From JAGQRJ01 sp041402045 (GTDB lineage Bacteria; Planctomycetota; J058), in the NCBI GenBank assembly GCA_041402045.1, contig JAWKSZ010000045.1:1-63249 (forward strand): DNA of 63,249 nt, given 5' to 3'. Positions within the stretch are counted from its first letter, which is position 1. Each line of letters begins with the position of its first letter. Of this stretch, positions 16,899-24,732 are shown one piece after another. The position numbers and the translations under genes were made by a program. Below the pieces are notes generated by a model that saw only the letters and a list, made by a program, of their open reading frames with translations, was not told the DNA's origin and made no database searches.

Positions 16899-18773
16899 GT
16901 GAGCTGTCCCGATCTGCCCCCGAGCACGGCCTTCGCCGCCGAGACCCGCGCCTTCCGCGGGCACGCGGCGGGCTGCGCGGCGTGCGCCGCGCGGCTGGCC
17001 GAGCTCGAGCGCGTCGAGCGCGCGCTGGGGGAGGCCCTCGGGTCCCGGGACGTGGCGCCGCCCTGCCCGCCCCCCGAGGCCTTGCTCGACGCGCCCAGCC
17101 CGCGGGTCGCGGCGCACCTCGTGGAGTGCGCCGACTGTCGGCACGCGCTGCGGGCGGCGCGCGCCGTCGCGGTGGGCGTGGGCAGCGCCTGCGTGAGCTG
17201 GGGGCCGGCGCTGCTCTACCCCCAGGACGACGCCGGCCACGAGCTCCTGCGCGAGGCCGAGGCCCACGCCTGGAGCTGCGCCGCCTGCGACGAGGCCTAC
17301 ACCGCGCTGCGCTTCAGCGAGCAGCGCCTGGCCGAGGCCGTCCTCGACGCCGACCCCGCGAGCTCGCCCTGCCCCGAGCCTGGAGAGCTCCTGGACTGGG
17401 TGGGCGGACCGCTGACGACGGCGCAGGCCGAGCACCTGATCGGCTGCGCCGACTGCCGCGCCGACCTGCGCCTGGCTCAGTCGCTGGGAGGCAGCGCCCC
17501 TGCCCCCCGCCCCCCCGCGCCCGCCTCCCCCGCGCGCCGCCCACCCTGGATCGGCGGCGCGCTCCTCGGCGGCGCGCTGCTCGTGGCCGCTGGGGCGACC
17601 AGCCTGCTCCTGGGCAACGGGCGCACCGCCCCGCCGAGCTCCGGCGCGGACCCGCACCTCGACGCGCCGTCGGCGGACCCGCGCCCGGCCGGCGCGCCGC
17701 GCGGCGACGCCGCCGCCCCTGCAGGCCAGGGCGCCGAGCGCGGCCGCGAGGGCGCCGACGGCGCGGCCCCTGGCGCCGGGCCCGCCGACCCCGAGGCGCT
17801 GCCCCTGCCTGGCGACCTGACCCGCCGGTCCCCGGACGACCTCACGCCGCTGCGCCCCGCCCTGGACGGTCCCGAGCGCCGCGACGGACTGGCCGCGAGC
17901 AACCCCCTCGAGGGCGGGCTGCTCCGCGGCGAGCGGCCGAGCCTCGCCGACGACGACCGCGGCGCGCTGACCGGGGAGGTTCCCGCCCGCGACCCCCGCG
18001 CGACCCCCGACGCGACCCCTCCGCTCGTGCGCCTCGAGGTCCTGGCGGCCTCGGGGGTCGAGGTCCTGCTCCCCGACGAGCGGGTGTGGACGGCCCTCGC
18101 CCCCGGCGGCCTGGCGTCGGGCTCGCGGCTGCGGACCCACGACGCGCCTGCGGCCCTGGAGGTCGCCGGCGCGCGCCTGAGCCTCGCGCCCCAGTCGCGG
18201 CTGACCCTCACCGAGGAGCTCGTGCTCAAGACGGGGCAGGTCTACGTCGACGGCCAGCTCGCCCTGAGCCACGCCTTGTGCCGGGTCGAGTTCGCCGGGC
18301 AGGGGCTGCTCGAGGGCGTCCCCGGCGAGGTCGCGGTGGCCCTCGTCGCGGGGGTCGCGGTGTGCACCGACGACCGCGGCGTCAGCGTCCAGTTGCGGCC
18401 CAGCGAGGTCGTGCGGGTGAGCGCGACCTCCGGGCTGCGCGCGCCGGAGGGCTTTCCCCCCGAGGCCGGGACGCCGGCGCCGCCGAGCTGGGCCGAGGAG
18501 GCGCAGGCCGCGCTTCCGCCTCCGGGCCCGACGCCTCCAAGCACCCCCCTGGACGAGGACGACGACGACCGGCGCATGGGCGGCCACGACGACGACGACG
18601 ACGACCGGCGCCGCAGGGACGACGACGACGACGACGACGACGACCGGCGCCGCAGGGGCGAAGACGACGACGACGACGCCCGGCGCCGCATGGACGACGA
18701 CGACGACGACCGGCGACGCAGGGGCGAAGACGACGACGACGACGACGACGACGACGAGCGGGAGGACGACTAG
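16899..18773 (+). CDS. Transmembrane anti-sigma-like protein with four zinc modules, FecR-like domain and Asp-rich tail
   Basis: A 624-residue protein. The cytoplasmic N-terminus has four successive units of the zinc anti-sigma pattern Cys...His-x3-Cys-x2-Cys: Cys3/His22/Cys26/Cys29, Cys56/His73/Cys77/Cys80, Cys98/His123/Cys127/Cys130 and Cys158/His179/Cys183/Cys186. One membrane segment follows at about 212-236, then a low-complexity linker, a FecR-like beta domain (about 374-505: VLAASGVEVLLPDERVWTAL, KTGQVYVDGQ), and from about 552 a tail of Asp runs broken by Arg clusters. The GTG start is right after a CATACT -10 box. It precedes an ECF sigma gene by 35 nt, so it probably tethers that sigma to the membrane. 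Normal ZAS proteins have one such unit. Confidence 0.8.
   Translation: MSCPDLPPSTAFAAETRAFRGHAAGCAACAARLAELERVERALGEALGSRDVAPPCPPPEALLDAPSPRVAAHLVECADCRHALRAARAVAVGVGSACVSWGPALLYPQDDAGHELLREAEAHAWSCAACDEAYTALRFSEQRLAEAVLDADPASSPCPEPGELLDWVGGPLTTAQAEHLIGCADCRADLRLAQSLGGSAPAPRPPAPASPARRPPWIGGALLGGALLVAAGATSLLLGNGRTAPPSSGADPHLDAPSADPRPAGAPRGDAAAPAGQGAERGREGADGAAPGAGPADPEALPLPGDLTRRSPDDLTPLRPALDGPERRDGLAASNPLEGGLLRGERPSLADDDRGALTGEVPARDPRATPDATPPLVRLEVLAASGVEVLLPDERVWTALAPGGLASGSRLRTHDAPAALEVAGARLSLAPQSRLTLTEELVLKTGQVYVDGQLALSHALCRVEFAGQGLLEGVPGEVAVALVAGVAVCTDDRGVSVQLRPSEVVRVSATSGLRAPEGFPPEAGTPAPPSWAEEAQAALPPPGPTPPSTPLDEDDDDRRMGGHDDDDDDRRRRDDDDDDDDDRRRRGEDDDDDARRRMDDDDDDRRRRGEDDDDDDDDDEREDD
18552..18770 (+). 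repeat. GAC trinucleotide tracts encoding the Asp-rich tail
   Basis: Runs of five to nine GAC codons alternate with CGGCGCCGC-type arginine codons in at least five blocks. The DNA is a codon-level microsatellite; slippage would change tail length by whole residues without breaking the frame. Confidence 0.8.
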
Positions 18774-18808
18774 CCCGTGAACCTCCACCCGAGAGAGCCG
18801 GGGGCCCG

Positions 18809-19390
18809 GTGAGCGCGGGCGCGGAGCACTCGCCCGACGAGCGGAGCCTCGTGGAGGCGCTGATCCGCAACGACGCGGCGGCGTGGGACGTCTTCGTCGC
18901 GCGCTACGAGCCCCTGGTGCTCGGGGTCGCGCGGCGCACCCTGCGCGAGTCCGGGGCCAGCGACGCCGACGGCCTGGCGCGGGACGTGGCCAACGACGTG
19001 TTCGCGGAGCTCCTCGCCGACGACCGCAAGGCGCTGCGCCGCTTCCGCGAGCCCTGGTCCTTCAAGGGCTGGCTGGGCGTGGTCGCCGCCCGGCGCGCGC
19101 GCCGGACCCTGCGCGCCACCTGGCGGCATCCCGAGGAGCTGCCGGCGGCGGTCTCCGCCCGCGGGCGGACCCCCGGCTCCGAGCTCGGGCAGATCGAGGA
19201 GGCCGACAAGGTGCGCGAGAGCCTCGACGCGCTCAAGCCCGTCGACCGCCTCGTGCTCCAGCTGTTCTACGAGGGCGAGCACTCCTACAAGGAGATCGCG
19301 GCCATGACCGGGCGCAGCGTGAGCGGGGTGGGCATGGTCCTCACCCGCGCCCGCGAGCGCCTGGGCCGCCTCCTCGCGCGCGAGGCCTGA
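18809..19390 (+). CDS. ECF-type RNA polymerase sigma factor
   Basis: A 193-residue sigma-70 family factor. Region 2 is visible as WDVFVARYEPLVLGVARRTL, ARDVANDVFAELLADD and FREPWSFKGWLGVVAARRAR; region 4 as LKPVDRLVLQLFYEGEHSYK, EIAAMTGRSVSGVGMVLTRA, the helix-turn-helix that reads the -35. No extra domains. GTG 18809 is used because it is the first start after the anti-sigma stop that keeps all of region 2. Gene order (regulator first, sigma second) is the reverse of most ECF/anti-sigma pairs. Target promoters unknown. Confidence 0.88.
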   Translation: MSAGAEHSPDERSLVEALIRNDAAAWDVFVARYEPLVLGVARRTLRESGASDADGLARDVANDVFAELLADDRKALRRFREPWSFKGWLGVVAARRARRTLRATWRHPEELPAAVSARGRTPGSELGQIEEADKVRESLDALKPVDRLVLQLFYEGEHSYKEIAAMTGRSVSGVGMVLTRARERLGRLLAREA

Positions 19391-19393
19391 GGC

Positions 19394-22069
19394 CTACTCC
19401 GACCGAACCTTGGCGCGCAGCGTCGCGCACAGCTCCTGGACCCAGGTCAGCGAGGGGTCCAGGGCGAGAGCGGCCTCGGCGTCGGCCAAGGCCTCGCTCG
19501 AGCGGCCGAGGGTGGCCTTGGCCTGGGCGACCTCGCCGCGATACTCCGCGGAGCGTGGGGCCCGGCGCGCGGCCTGCTCGAAGTCGGCCAGCGCCTCCAC
19601 CTGCCGGCCGAGGGCGGCGCGGGTCGAGCCGCGCTGCCGCCAGGCCTCGGCGGACGCCGGGTCGAGCTCGAGCGCCCGGTCCAAGGCGGGGAGGGCCTCC
19701 TCGTAGCGCTCGAGCATGACCAGGATCGCGCCCCGGCTCAGCCAGGCCGCCGAGTCGCGCGGCGCGAGCTCGAGGGCGCGGTCCAGGTCGAGGAGCGCGG
19801 CCTCGGCCTCGCCCAGCCGCGCCTTGGCGACCCCCCGGTTGGCCCACACCTGCGCCAGCGAGGGGTCGAGCTCGAGGGCGCGGTCGTAGTCGCGGACGGC
19901 GTCTCGCGAGCGGCCCAGCTTGGCCAGGCACAGCCCACGCTCCGCCAGCAGGCCGGGGGCGCTCGCGCCCAGCTCCAGCGCGCGCCCGAGGTCCTCGATC
20001 GCCTGGGGGAGCTGGCCCAACTGACTGTGGAACACACCGCGGTTGCCGCGGTGGATCGGGTCCAGGGGGTCGAGCTCGAGGGCGCGGTCCAGGTCGGCGA
20101 GCCCTTCGCGCAGGCGGCCGAGCCGGCCCTTGGCCACCCCGCGGTTGCCCCAGGCGGTGCTGCGCTGGGGGTCGAGCTCGAGGGCCCGGTCGTAGTCCGC
20201 GAGCGCTTCCTCGTGCCGCCCGAGGTGGGCCTTGCACAGCCCGCGCTCGTCCCAGGCGGAGGCGTCCCTGGGGTCGAGGCGCAGCGCAGCGTCGAACACG
20301 GGGAGCGCCGCCTCGGACCGCCCCTGGCGACTGAGGGTCAGCGCGAGGGACAGGCGCACCCCGGCGTCCTCGGGGGCGAGGGCCACGGCGCGCTCGAGGG
20401 CGGCCAGCCCGTCCTCGACGCGGCCCAGGTGCAGCAGGCAGCGCGCGCGCTCGCGCTGGATCTGGGGGTCTCCGGACGCCAGCTCCTGCGCGCGCTCGAA
20501 GTCGGCGAGGGCCAGGGAGTAGCGCTCGAGCTCGACGTAGGCCAGCCCGCGGTGGAACCAGTCCAGCGCCTCGTCGTCGTCGAGGGCCAGCGCTGCGTCG
20601 AGGTCCTCCAGCGCCGCCGCAGCGCGGCCCAGCTTGAGCTTCGCCACCCCCCGGTTGGCGAGGGCCTGGACGTCCCGCGGGTCGAGCTCGAGCGCGCGGT
20701 CGTAGGCCGTGAGCGCCTCCTCCGGACGCCCCAGCAGGGCGCGAGCGTAGCCCAGCTCGCGCCAGGCATACGCCACCTGCGGATCGAGCTCGAGCGCGCG
20801 GTCGAGGTCGGCGAGCCCTTGCAGCGGGCGCTCGCTCCAGGCGCGCGCAGCCCCGCGGCAGGCCCAGGCGTCGGCCAGGGTCGGGTCGAGCTCGACGGCC
20901 CGCTCGCAGGCGAACAGCCCCTCCGCCACCCGGTCCAGGCGCACCAGCGCCAGTCCGTAGAAGGCCCAGGCGCTGGCGTTCGCAGGCTCGAGCGCCTGGA
21001 CGCGCACGAAGGCCTCGAGGGCGAGGCGCTCGTCGTGCCTCCACACGGCCTCGCGCATGCGCTGCACGTACTCCGCCGCGCTCGCCTCGACGGGCACGAG
21101 CTCGACCCACGGCTCGGCGGGGGCGGGCGCCGGCTCGGCGACGACGGCCGCCGCGGCGGGGGCCAGCGGCTCGGCCTCCCCCCGCGCGCGGGTCAGCGCC
21201 CACCCCGCCGCGCCCACGGCGACCAGCCCCAGCCCGGCGGCGGCCCACGCCGCGGGCGGGACCCGACGGCGACGCTGCGCCAAGGCGGCTTCGAGGGCCA
21301 GGGCCATGCCCCCGGCGTGGGGGAAGCGCTCGGCGGGGTCCCGAGCCAGCGCGCGGCGGAGCACGGCCTCGACCCCCGCGGGCACCGCGACCCCCAAGGG
21401 CGGGAGCGGCTGGCGGTGGCGCGTGAGCAGGACCGCGAGGGTCGTCGTGGGGAAGGGCAGGCGCCCGCTCAGGAGCTCGAACACGATCACCCCCAGGGAC
21501 CACACGTCCGCCGTGGGCGCGGGCTCGACCTTCGAGAACTGCTCGGGGGCCATGTAGGCGGGGGTCCCGAGCCCGTGCCCCGTCTGAGTCAGGCGCTCCT
21601 GGTCGAGGCCGATCGAGATCCCGAAGTCGATCAGGCGCACCCGGCCCTGCGCGTCGACCAGCACGTTCTGCGGCTTGAGGTCGCGGTGCACGACCCCGCC
21701 AGCGTGGGCCACGTCCACCGCGCGCACGAGGTCCACCGCCAGCGCCAGGCGGCGGCCGAGGGAGAGACCCTGGGCCGCGCGGTCGAGGGGCACGCCTTCG
21801 ATCAGCTCGCACACCAGGTAGCCGACCCCGGACTCCACCCCCCAGGCGTGGACCTTGACCACCTCGGGGCGGTCGAAGCGCGCGAGGAGCTCCGCTTCGC
21901 GCAGGAAGCGCGCCAGCGCCGCCGCGCCCTGGCGCGCGCAGAGCTTGACCGCCACCGCGCGCCCCGCCGCGTCGCGCCCGCGGAACACGTCGCCCATGCC
22001 GCCCTGGGCCAGGGGGACGAGGTCCCGCACACCGGGGACGACCGGCGGTTGCGGCGCGGGGTAGCTCAC
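19394..22069 (-). CDS. Ser/Thr protein kinase with long TPR array
   Basis: About 891 residues. The kinase domain (residues 10-270) has a glycine loop LAQGGMGDVFRGRD, VAVKLC lysine, HRDLKPQNVLVD catalytic loop, IDFGIS (DFG) and GTPAYMAPEQ, so it should be active. A membrane segment follows (PAAWAAAGLGLVAVGAAGWA), then some fifteen tandem TPR units of 34 residues (AYDRALELDPRDVQALANRG is typical), most ending in RALELDP-type turns, presumably outside the membrane. GTG 22069 is preferred: an ATTAGGGT -10 box (about 22107-22114) overlaps the alternative GTG at 22108. Such kinases act in Hanks-type signalling; substrate unknown. Ends 3 nt after the convergent sigma gene. Confidence 0.93.
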   Translation of the reverse strand: MSYPAPQPPVVPGVRDLVPLAQGGMGDVFRGRDAAGRAVAVKLCARQGAAALARFLREAELLARFDRPEVVKVHAWGVESGVGYLVCELIEGVPLDRAAQGLSLGRRLALAVDLVRAVDVAHAGGVVHRDLKPQNVLVDAQGRVRLIDFGISIGLDQERLTQTGHGLGTPAYMAPEQFSKVEPAPTADVWSLGVIVFELLSGRLPFPTTTLAVLLTRHRQPLPPLGVAVPAGVEAVLRRALARDPAERFPHAGGMALALEAALAQRRRRVPPAAWAAAGLGLVAVGAAGWALTRARGEAEPLAPAAAAVVAEPAPAPAEPWVELVPVEASAAEYVQRMREAVWRHDERLALEAFVRVQALEPANASAWAFYGLALVRLDRVAEGLFACERAVELDPTLADAWACRGAARAWSERPLQGLADLDRALELDPQVAYAWRELGYARALLGRPEEALTAYDRALELDPRDVQALANRGVAKLKLGRAAAALEDLDAALALDDDEALDWFHRGLAYVELERYSLALADFERAQELASGDPQIQRERARCLLHLGRVEDGLAALERAVALAPEDAGVRLSLALTLSRQGRSEAALPVFDAALRLDPRDASAWDERGLCKAHLGRHEEALADYDRALELDPQRSTAWGNRGVAKGRLGRLREGLADLDRALELDPLDPIHRGNRGVFHSQLGQLPQAIEDLGRALELGASAPGLLAERGLCLAKLGRSRDAVRDYDRALELDPSLAQVWANRGVAKARLGEAEAALLDLDRALELAPRDSAAWLSRGAILVMLERYEEALPALDRALELDPASAEAWRQRGSTRAALGRQVEALADFEQAARRAPRSAEYRGEVAQAKATLGRSSEALADAEAALALDPSLTWVQELCATLRAKVRSE

Positions 22070-22106
22070 GAGGCGCTCGGGGCGGGCATGGGGCTCCAGG
22101 ACCCGC

Positions 22107-22114
22107 ACCCTAAT
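22107..22114 (-). promoter_or_regulatory. -10 box ATTAGGGT for the TPR kinase
   Basis: On the minus strand GCGATTAGGGTGCGG places a TAGGGT hexamer about 38 nt before GTG 22069, giving a leader of roughly 30 nt. It also shows why the upstream GTG at 22108 cannot be the start. Confidence 0.4.
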
Positions 22115-22180
22115 CGCCCGGCCAGGTCCGCGCGAGCCGACCGCGAGCGCGGGGCGGAGGCGCCTGCTACTCCGAAGGGC

Positions 22181-22420
22181 ATGAGCGTCGACACCCAGGC
22201 GGGGGCGTGTCCCCACTCCTGCACCTACGGCGACGGGTTGACCCTCGTGGATTCGCGGCGCTGGTGCGAGGAGCTGCACGCGCTCAACGCCGACCTGCTG
22301 TGGCCGGGGGCCCTGGCGCCGCTCGAGCGGCGCTCCACTGCGTCACCTGCGGAGCGCGCCGACCTACCGGCTGCGACGCCGCCGGATTATTCCCGCGGGG
22401 ATCCTGGCGCAGGCGGCTAG
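22181..22420 (+). CDS. Short hypothetical ORF, doubtful
   Basis: A 79-codon ORF starting MSVDTQAGACPHSCTYGDGL, 7 nt after a GCTACTCC box. The first 50 residues look coding (LHALNADLLWPGALAPLERR) but the last 30 are low-complexity and another frame reads HCVTCGARRPTGC, so the end may be frameshifted. No family recognised. Its end overlaps the -10 box of the next gene. Confidence 0.3.
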   Translation: MSVDTQAGACPHSCTYGDGLTLVDSRRWCEELHALNADLLWPGALAPLERRSTASPAERADLPAATPPDYSRGDPGAGG

Positions 22421-22519
22421 ACTCGTCTCGGCGCAGACGCCGTTCTTCGTGCTCTGCGTTGGCTCCGGCATCACTGTGGCGTGCTCTGGCCTCCCCCTCG
22501 ACCACACCGAGCAGGCCCC
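22416..22519 (+). promoter_or_regulatory. Promoter and conserved long 5' leader of the csp operon
   Basis: A -10 box GCTAGACT (22416-22423) is followed by about 90 nt of leader and no ribosome site. The leader shares blocks with those at 23347 and 32542: CTGTGGCGTGCTCTGGC at 22474-22490, TCGACCAC at 22498-22505 and AGGCCCC directly before the ATG. Block distances to the ATG equal those of the desaturase leader. Long leaders are typical of cold-shock mRNAs. Confidence 0.6.
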
Positions 22520-23008
22520 ATGCCGTCGACGAGCCGGGACGTCCCGTCCCGATCCCCCGAGTCTCGCCTGGTCCAAACCCTGGAGCTGCGGCAGATCCAG
22601 GACTACGTGTGGTCGCGCTACGTGACCTACGAGCCCCCCGCCGCGCCGCTGGACGAGGGCTGGGCCCTCGAGCGATTCGAAGCCTACTACGCCGAGTTCC
22701 CCATGGAGCGCGACGCCGACTGCGCCTACTACGGGATCCTCGCGTTCGAGCGCTCGTACTCCGACTCCGAGCGGCGGTCGGGGCTGCTCCACCTGGCGCT
22801 GCGCGCGTTCGAGATCCACCGGCGTTTGACTCCACATGAGGGCGCTTGGGACGCGGTCGACGACCGCCGCCGCGACGCCGAAGAGGCGCTGAAACGCGTC
22901 CGCCGCGGACGACGCCGACCCACTCACCACCTGCCGTCCAGCCACGGCCTCGACACACCAAGACCGCGCCGAACGACGGCGCACGACGAAGGAGGCAGTC
23001 ATGCCTGA
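22520..23008 (+). CDS. Hypothetical protein co-transcribed with a cold-shock protein
   Basis: A 162-residue cytoplasmic protein with no signal or membrane segment. The core (LELRQIQDYVWSRYVTYEPP, RFEAYYAEFPMERDADCAYY, GILAFERSYSDSERRSGLLH, LALRAFEIHRR) looks like a helical domain rich in aromatic residues; the C-terminal 40 residues are basic and His/Arg-rich, as in nucleic-acid-binding tails. Family not recognised. It overlaps the csp start codon by 8 nt, so the two are translationally coupled, and it owns the long conserved leader. A role in cold adaptation or RNA handling is inference from context. Confidence 0.7.
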   Translation: MPSTSRDVPSRSPESRLVQTLELRQIQDYVWSRYVTYEPPAAPLDEGWALERFEAYYAEFPMERDADCAYYGILAFERSYSDSERRSGLLHLALRAFEIHRRLTPHEGAWDAVDDRRRDAEEALKRVRRGRRRPTHHLPSSHGLDTPRPRRTTAHDEGGSHA

Positions 23009-23201
23009 AGGAACGATCAAGCGGCTCAACGAGAAGGGCTTCGGGTTCATTAGCGCCAGCGGCGCCAAGGACCTGTTCTTCCACAGTTCGGGCCTCGTGG
23101 GCGTCCGCTTCGAGGAGCTGACCGAGGGGCAGCGCGTGACCTACACCGAGGGCCAGGGCCCTAAGGGGCCGCGCGCCGAGACGGTTCAACCCGCCCAGTA
23201 G
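23001..23201 (+). CDS. csp: Cold-shock domain protein
   Basis: A 66-residue single cold-shock domain, an OB-fold RNA chaperone. It has GTIKRLNEKGFGFISASGAK (RNP1-like KGFGFI) and KDLFFHSSGLVG (RNP2-like, FFH), then a variable loop and the final strand GPRAETVQP. Length is standard for CspA-type proteins. It is the second gene of an operon and overlaps the upstream ORF by 8 nt, which is unusual: most csp genes are monocistronic with their own long leader. A strong hairpin terminator follows at 23214. Confidence 0.95.
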   Translation: MPEGTIKRLNEKGFGFISASGAKDLFFHSSGLVGVRFEELTEGQRVTYTEGQGPKGPRAETVQPAQ

Positions 23202-23213
23202 GCCGGCTCTCCA

Positions 23214-23272
23214 AGACGCTGTCCGCGCTGCGTCCTCCTCTGAGGACGCAGCGCGGCGCTCCCGGAGCGTCT
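23214..23272 (+). terminator. Nested hairpin terminator after csp
   Basis: A perfect 15-bp stem (CCGCGCTGCGTCCTC 23223-23237 with 23242-23256, loop CTCT) lies inside an outer 7-bp stem (AGACGCT 23214-23220 with AGCGTCT 23266-23272). It starts 12 nt after the csp stop. There is no T-tract. Confidence 0.7.
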
Positions 23273-23346
23273 CGTCGGACGCGCGCGCAGGGCGCCGTCG
23301 AGACCGACGATCTCTGGTTTCTGCCGGGCGCGAGGCGTTCCGTCTC

Positions 23347-23450
23347 GCTACCCTTGCAGCAGTGAGTGAGCCACCTGGGTCGCCTCGCTAGCTCTGGCAT
23401 TCGTGGTGTGCCTGGTCTGGCTCCTCATTCGACCACTCCCCAAGGCCCCA
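23347..23450 (+). promoter_or_regulatory. Promoter and conserved long 5' leader of the desaturase gene
   Basis: GCTACCCT (23347-23354) is a -10 box 97 nt before the ATG. Leader blocks match the csp-operon leader: TGTGCCTGGTCTGGC at 23407-23421 (29 nt before ATG, as in the csp leader), TCGACCAC at 23429-23436 (15 nt offset in both) and AGGCCCCA before the ATG. No ribosome site. Confidence 0.6.
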
Positions 23451-24608
23451 ATGCCCCTCTCCTCTCCTCCAGGACGTCCCGGAGGCCTACCCGCCGTGCG
23501 CGCAGACGTCGTCTCCGCGCCCCCGGCGGCTCCCGGCGCGCGCGCCCTCCCTCGCTTCCAGTCCCGCTCCGCGTTGCGGAGCGACCTCAAGCTCGCCGTC
23601 GACGCCTACTTCCTGACCACCGGGCTCAGCCGCCAGGGCGCGGGGACCATGCTGTTCAAGAGCGCGACGTTCTTCGCCTGGGCCTCGAGCTCCTACCTCC
23701 TGCTCGTGTTCTGGGCCACGACCTGGTGGACCGCGGCGCCGCTGGCGGTGTCGCTCGGTCTGGCCCTGGCCGGAATCGGGTTCTCGGTCATGCACGACGG
23801 CGGCCACGCGTCCTACTCGAGCGCCCCGCGGTCAGCCGCTGAGCCGCCCGCGCTCTGGATTTGATCGGCGGGAGCTCGTTCGTGTGGCACCACAAGCACA
23901 ACGTGCTGCACCACCTTCACCAACGTCGACGGCACCGACGACGACATCTCCTTCGCGCCCTTCCTGCGTCTCAGCCCGGACCAGACTCGCTATTGGCACC
24001 ACCGCCTGCAGTGGCTCTACTTCCCCTTCCTGCTCGTGTTCCTCCCCCCCAAGTGGATCTTGTTCGAGGACTTCATAGCCGTCGCCCGCGGACGGATCGG
24101 CCCGCACGCGATCCCACGCCTCGGCCCCAGCGATTGGGCGCTCCTCTTCGCGGGCAAGCTGGTGTTCGCGGTGTGGGCGTTCGCGATCCCGCTGGCCTGG
24201 GTGAGCCCCGCCTCGTTCCTGGCGGGGGTTGCCATGGTCTCCTGCGTCCTCGGGGTGACCCTCGGGGTCGTGTTTCAACTGGCCCACGCCATGCCCCAGG
24301 CGCAGTTCTTCCCTGACCCCGTGAGCGGGCGTACGCCGCTGCCCTGGGCCGAGCACCAGCTCGCGACCACCGTGGACTTCGCCCGCGGCAACCCGCTGCT
24401 GACGTGGTTCGTCGGGGGGCTGAACCACCAGGTCGAGCACCACCTGTTCCCGCGGATCGGGCACCGCCACTACCCGGCGCTGGCCATGATCGTGCGCCGG
24501 GTCTGCGCCCAACACGGCGTGACCCACAACGATCACCGGACCTTCCGCGGCGCGTTCGCGGCCCACGTGCGCCACCTCTACCGGCTGGGGCGACCCGCCG
24601 CGATCTGA
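23451..24608 (+). pseudogene. Acyl-lipid fatty acid desaturase, frameshifted
   Basis: A membrane di-iron desaturase that would introduce double bonds into acyl chains. All three histidine boxes are present but in different frames: HDGGH after LAGIGFSVM, WHHKHNVLHH, and NHQVEHHLFP. Membrane pairs such as SYLLLVFWATTWWTAAPLAV and LLFAGKLVFAVWAFAIPLAW fit the family. Frame shifts occur at 23830-23855 and near 23913 (CACCACCTTC where a base is missing for HHTF). If these are sequencing errors the protein is about 385 residues and intact. Control by a leader shared with csp supports cold induction, the usual trigger for desaturases. Confidence 0.8.
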
Positions 24609-24670
24609 CACGCGCGGCGAACGCCTGATCCGGCGTGTGACCTCAGCCTGGCCCGGGGCTGGGGACGCCG

Positions 24671-24678
24671 GCTACCCT
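24671..24678 (+). promoter_or_regulatory. -10 box GCTACCCT of the Sel1 kinase transcript
   Basis: GCTACCCT ends 6 nt before a GTG at 24685 that opens a 15-codon ORF, so transcription should begin at that GTG. The kinase GTG is 44 nt further on. Confidence 0.5.
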
Positions 24679-24684
24679 GGGCGC

Positions 24685-24732
24685 GTGACCCTCGCCCGCG
24701 CCCCTCGCCGGCCTCGAGGCCCCGCCTCGTGA
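24685..24732 (+). CDS. Putative leaderless 15-codon leader peptide
   Basis: GTG at 24685 reads VTLARAPRRPRGPAS and stops at TGA 24730-24732. That TGA overlaps the kinase GTG as GTGA, the standard translational-coupling overlap. Because the -10 box ends 6 nt before this GTG, it is likely the first codon of the mRNA. The peptide is arginine- and proline-rich. Reality of translation is inference. Confidence 0.4.
   Translation: MTLARAPRRPRGPAS

Noticed and set aside
22108..22279. Earlier start for the TPR kinase (up to 22279 or GTG 22108)
   Set aside because: The upstream extension has no homology-like features and a -10 box overlaps 22108.
23386..23421. Sigma-54 promoter (TGGCATTCGTGGTGTGC)
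   Set aside because: The GG-to-GC distance is two bases too long, and the same stretch in the csp leader does not match the consensus either.
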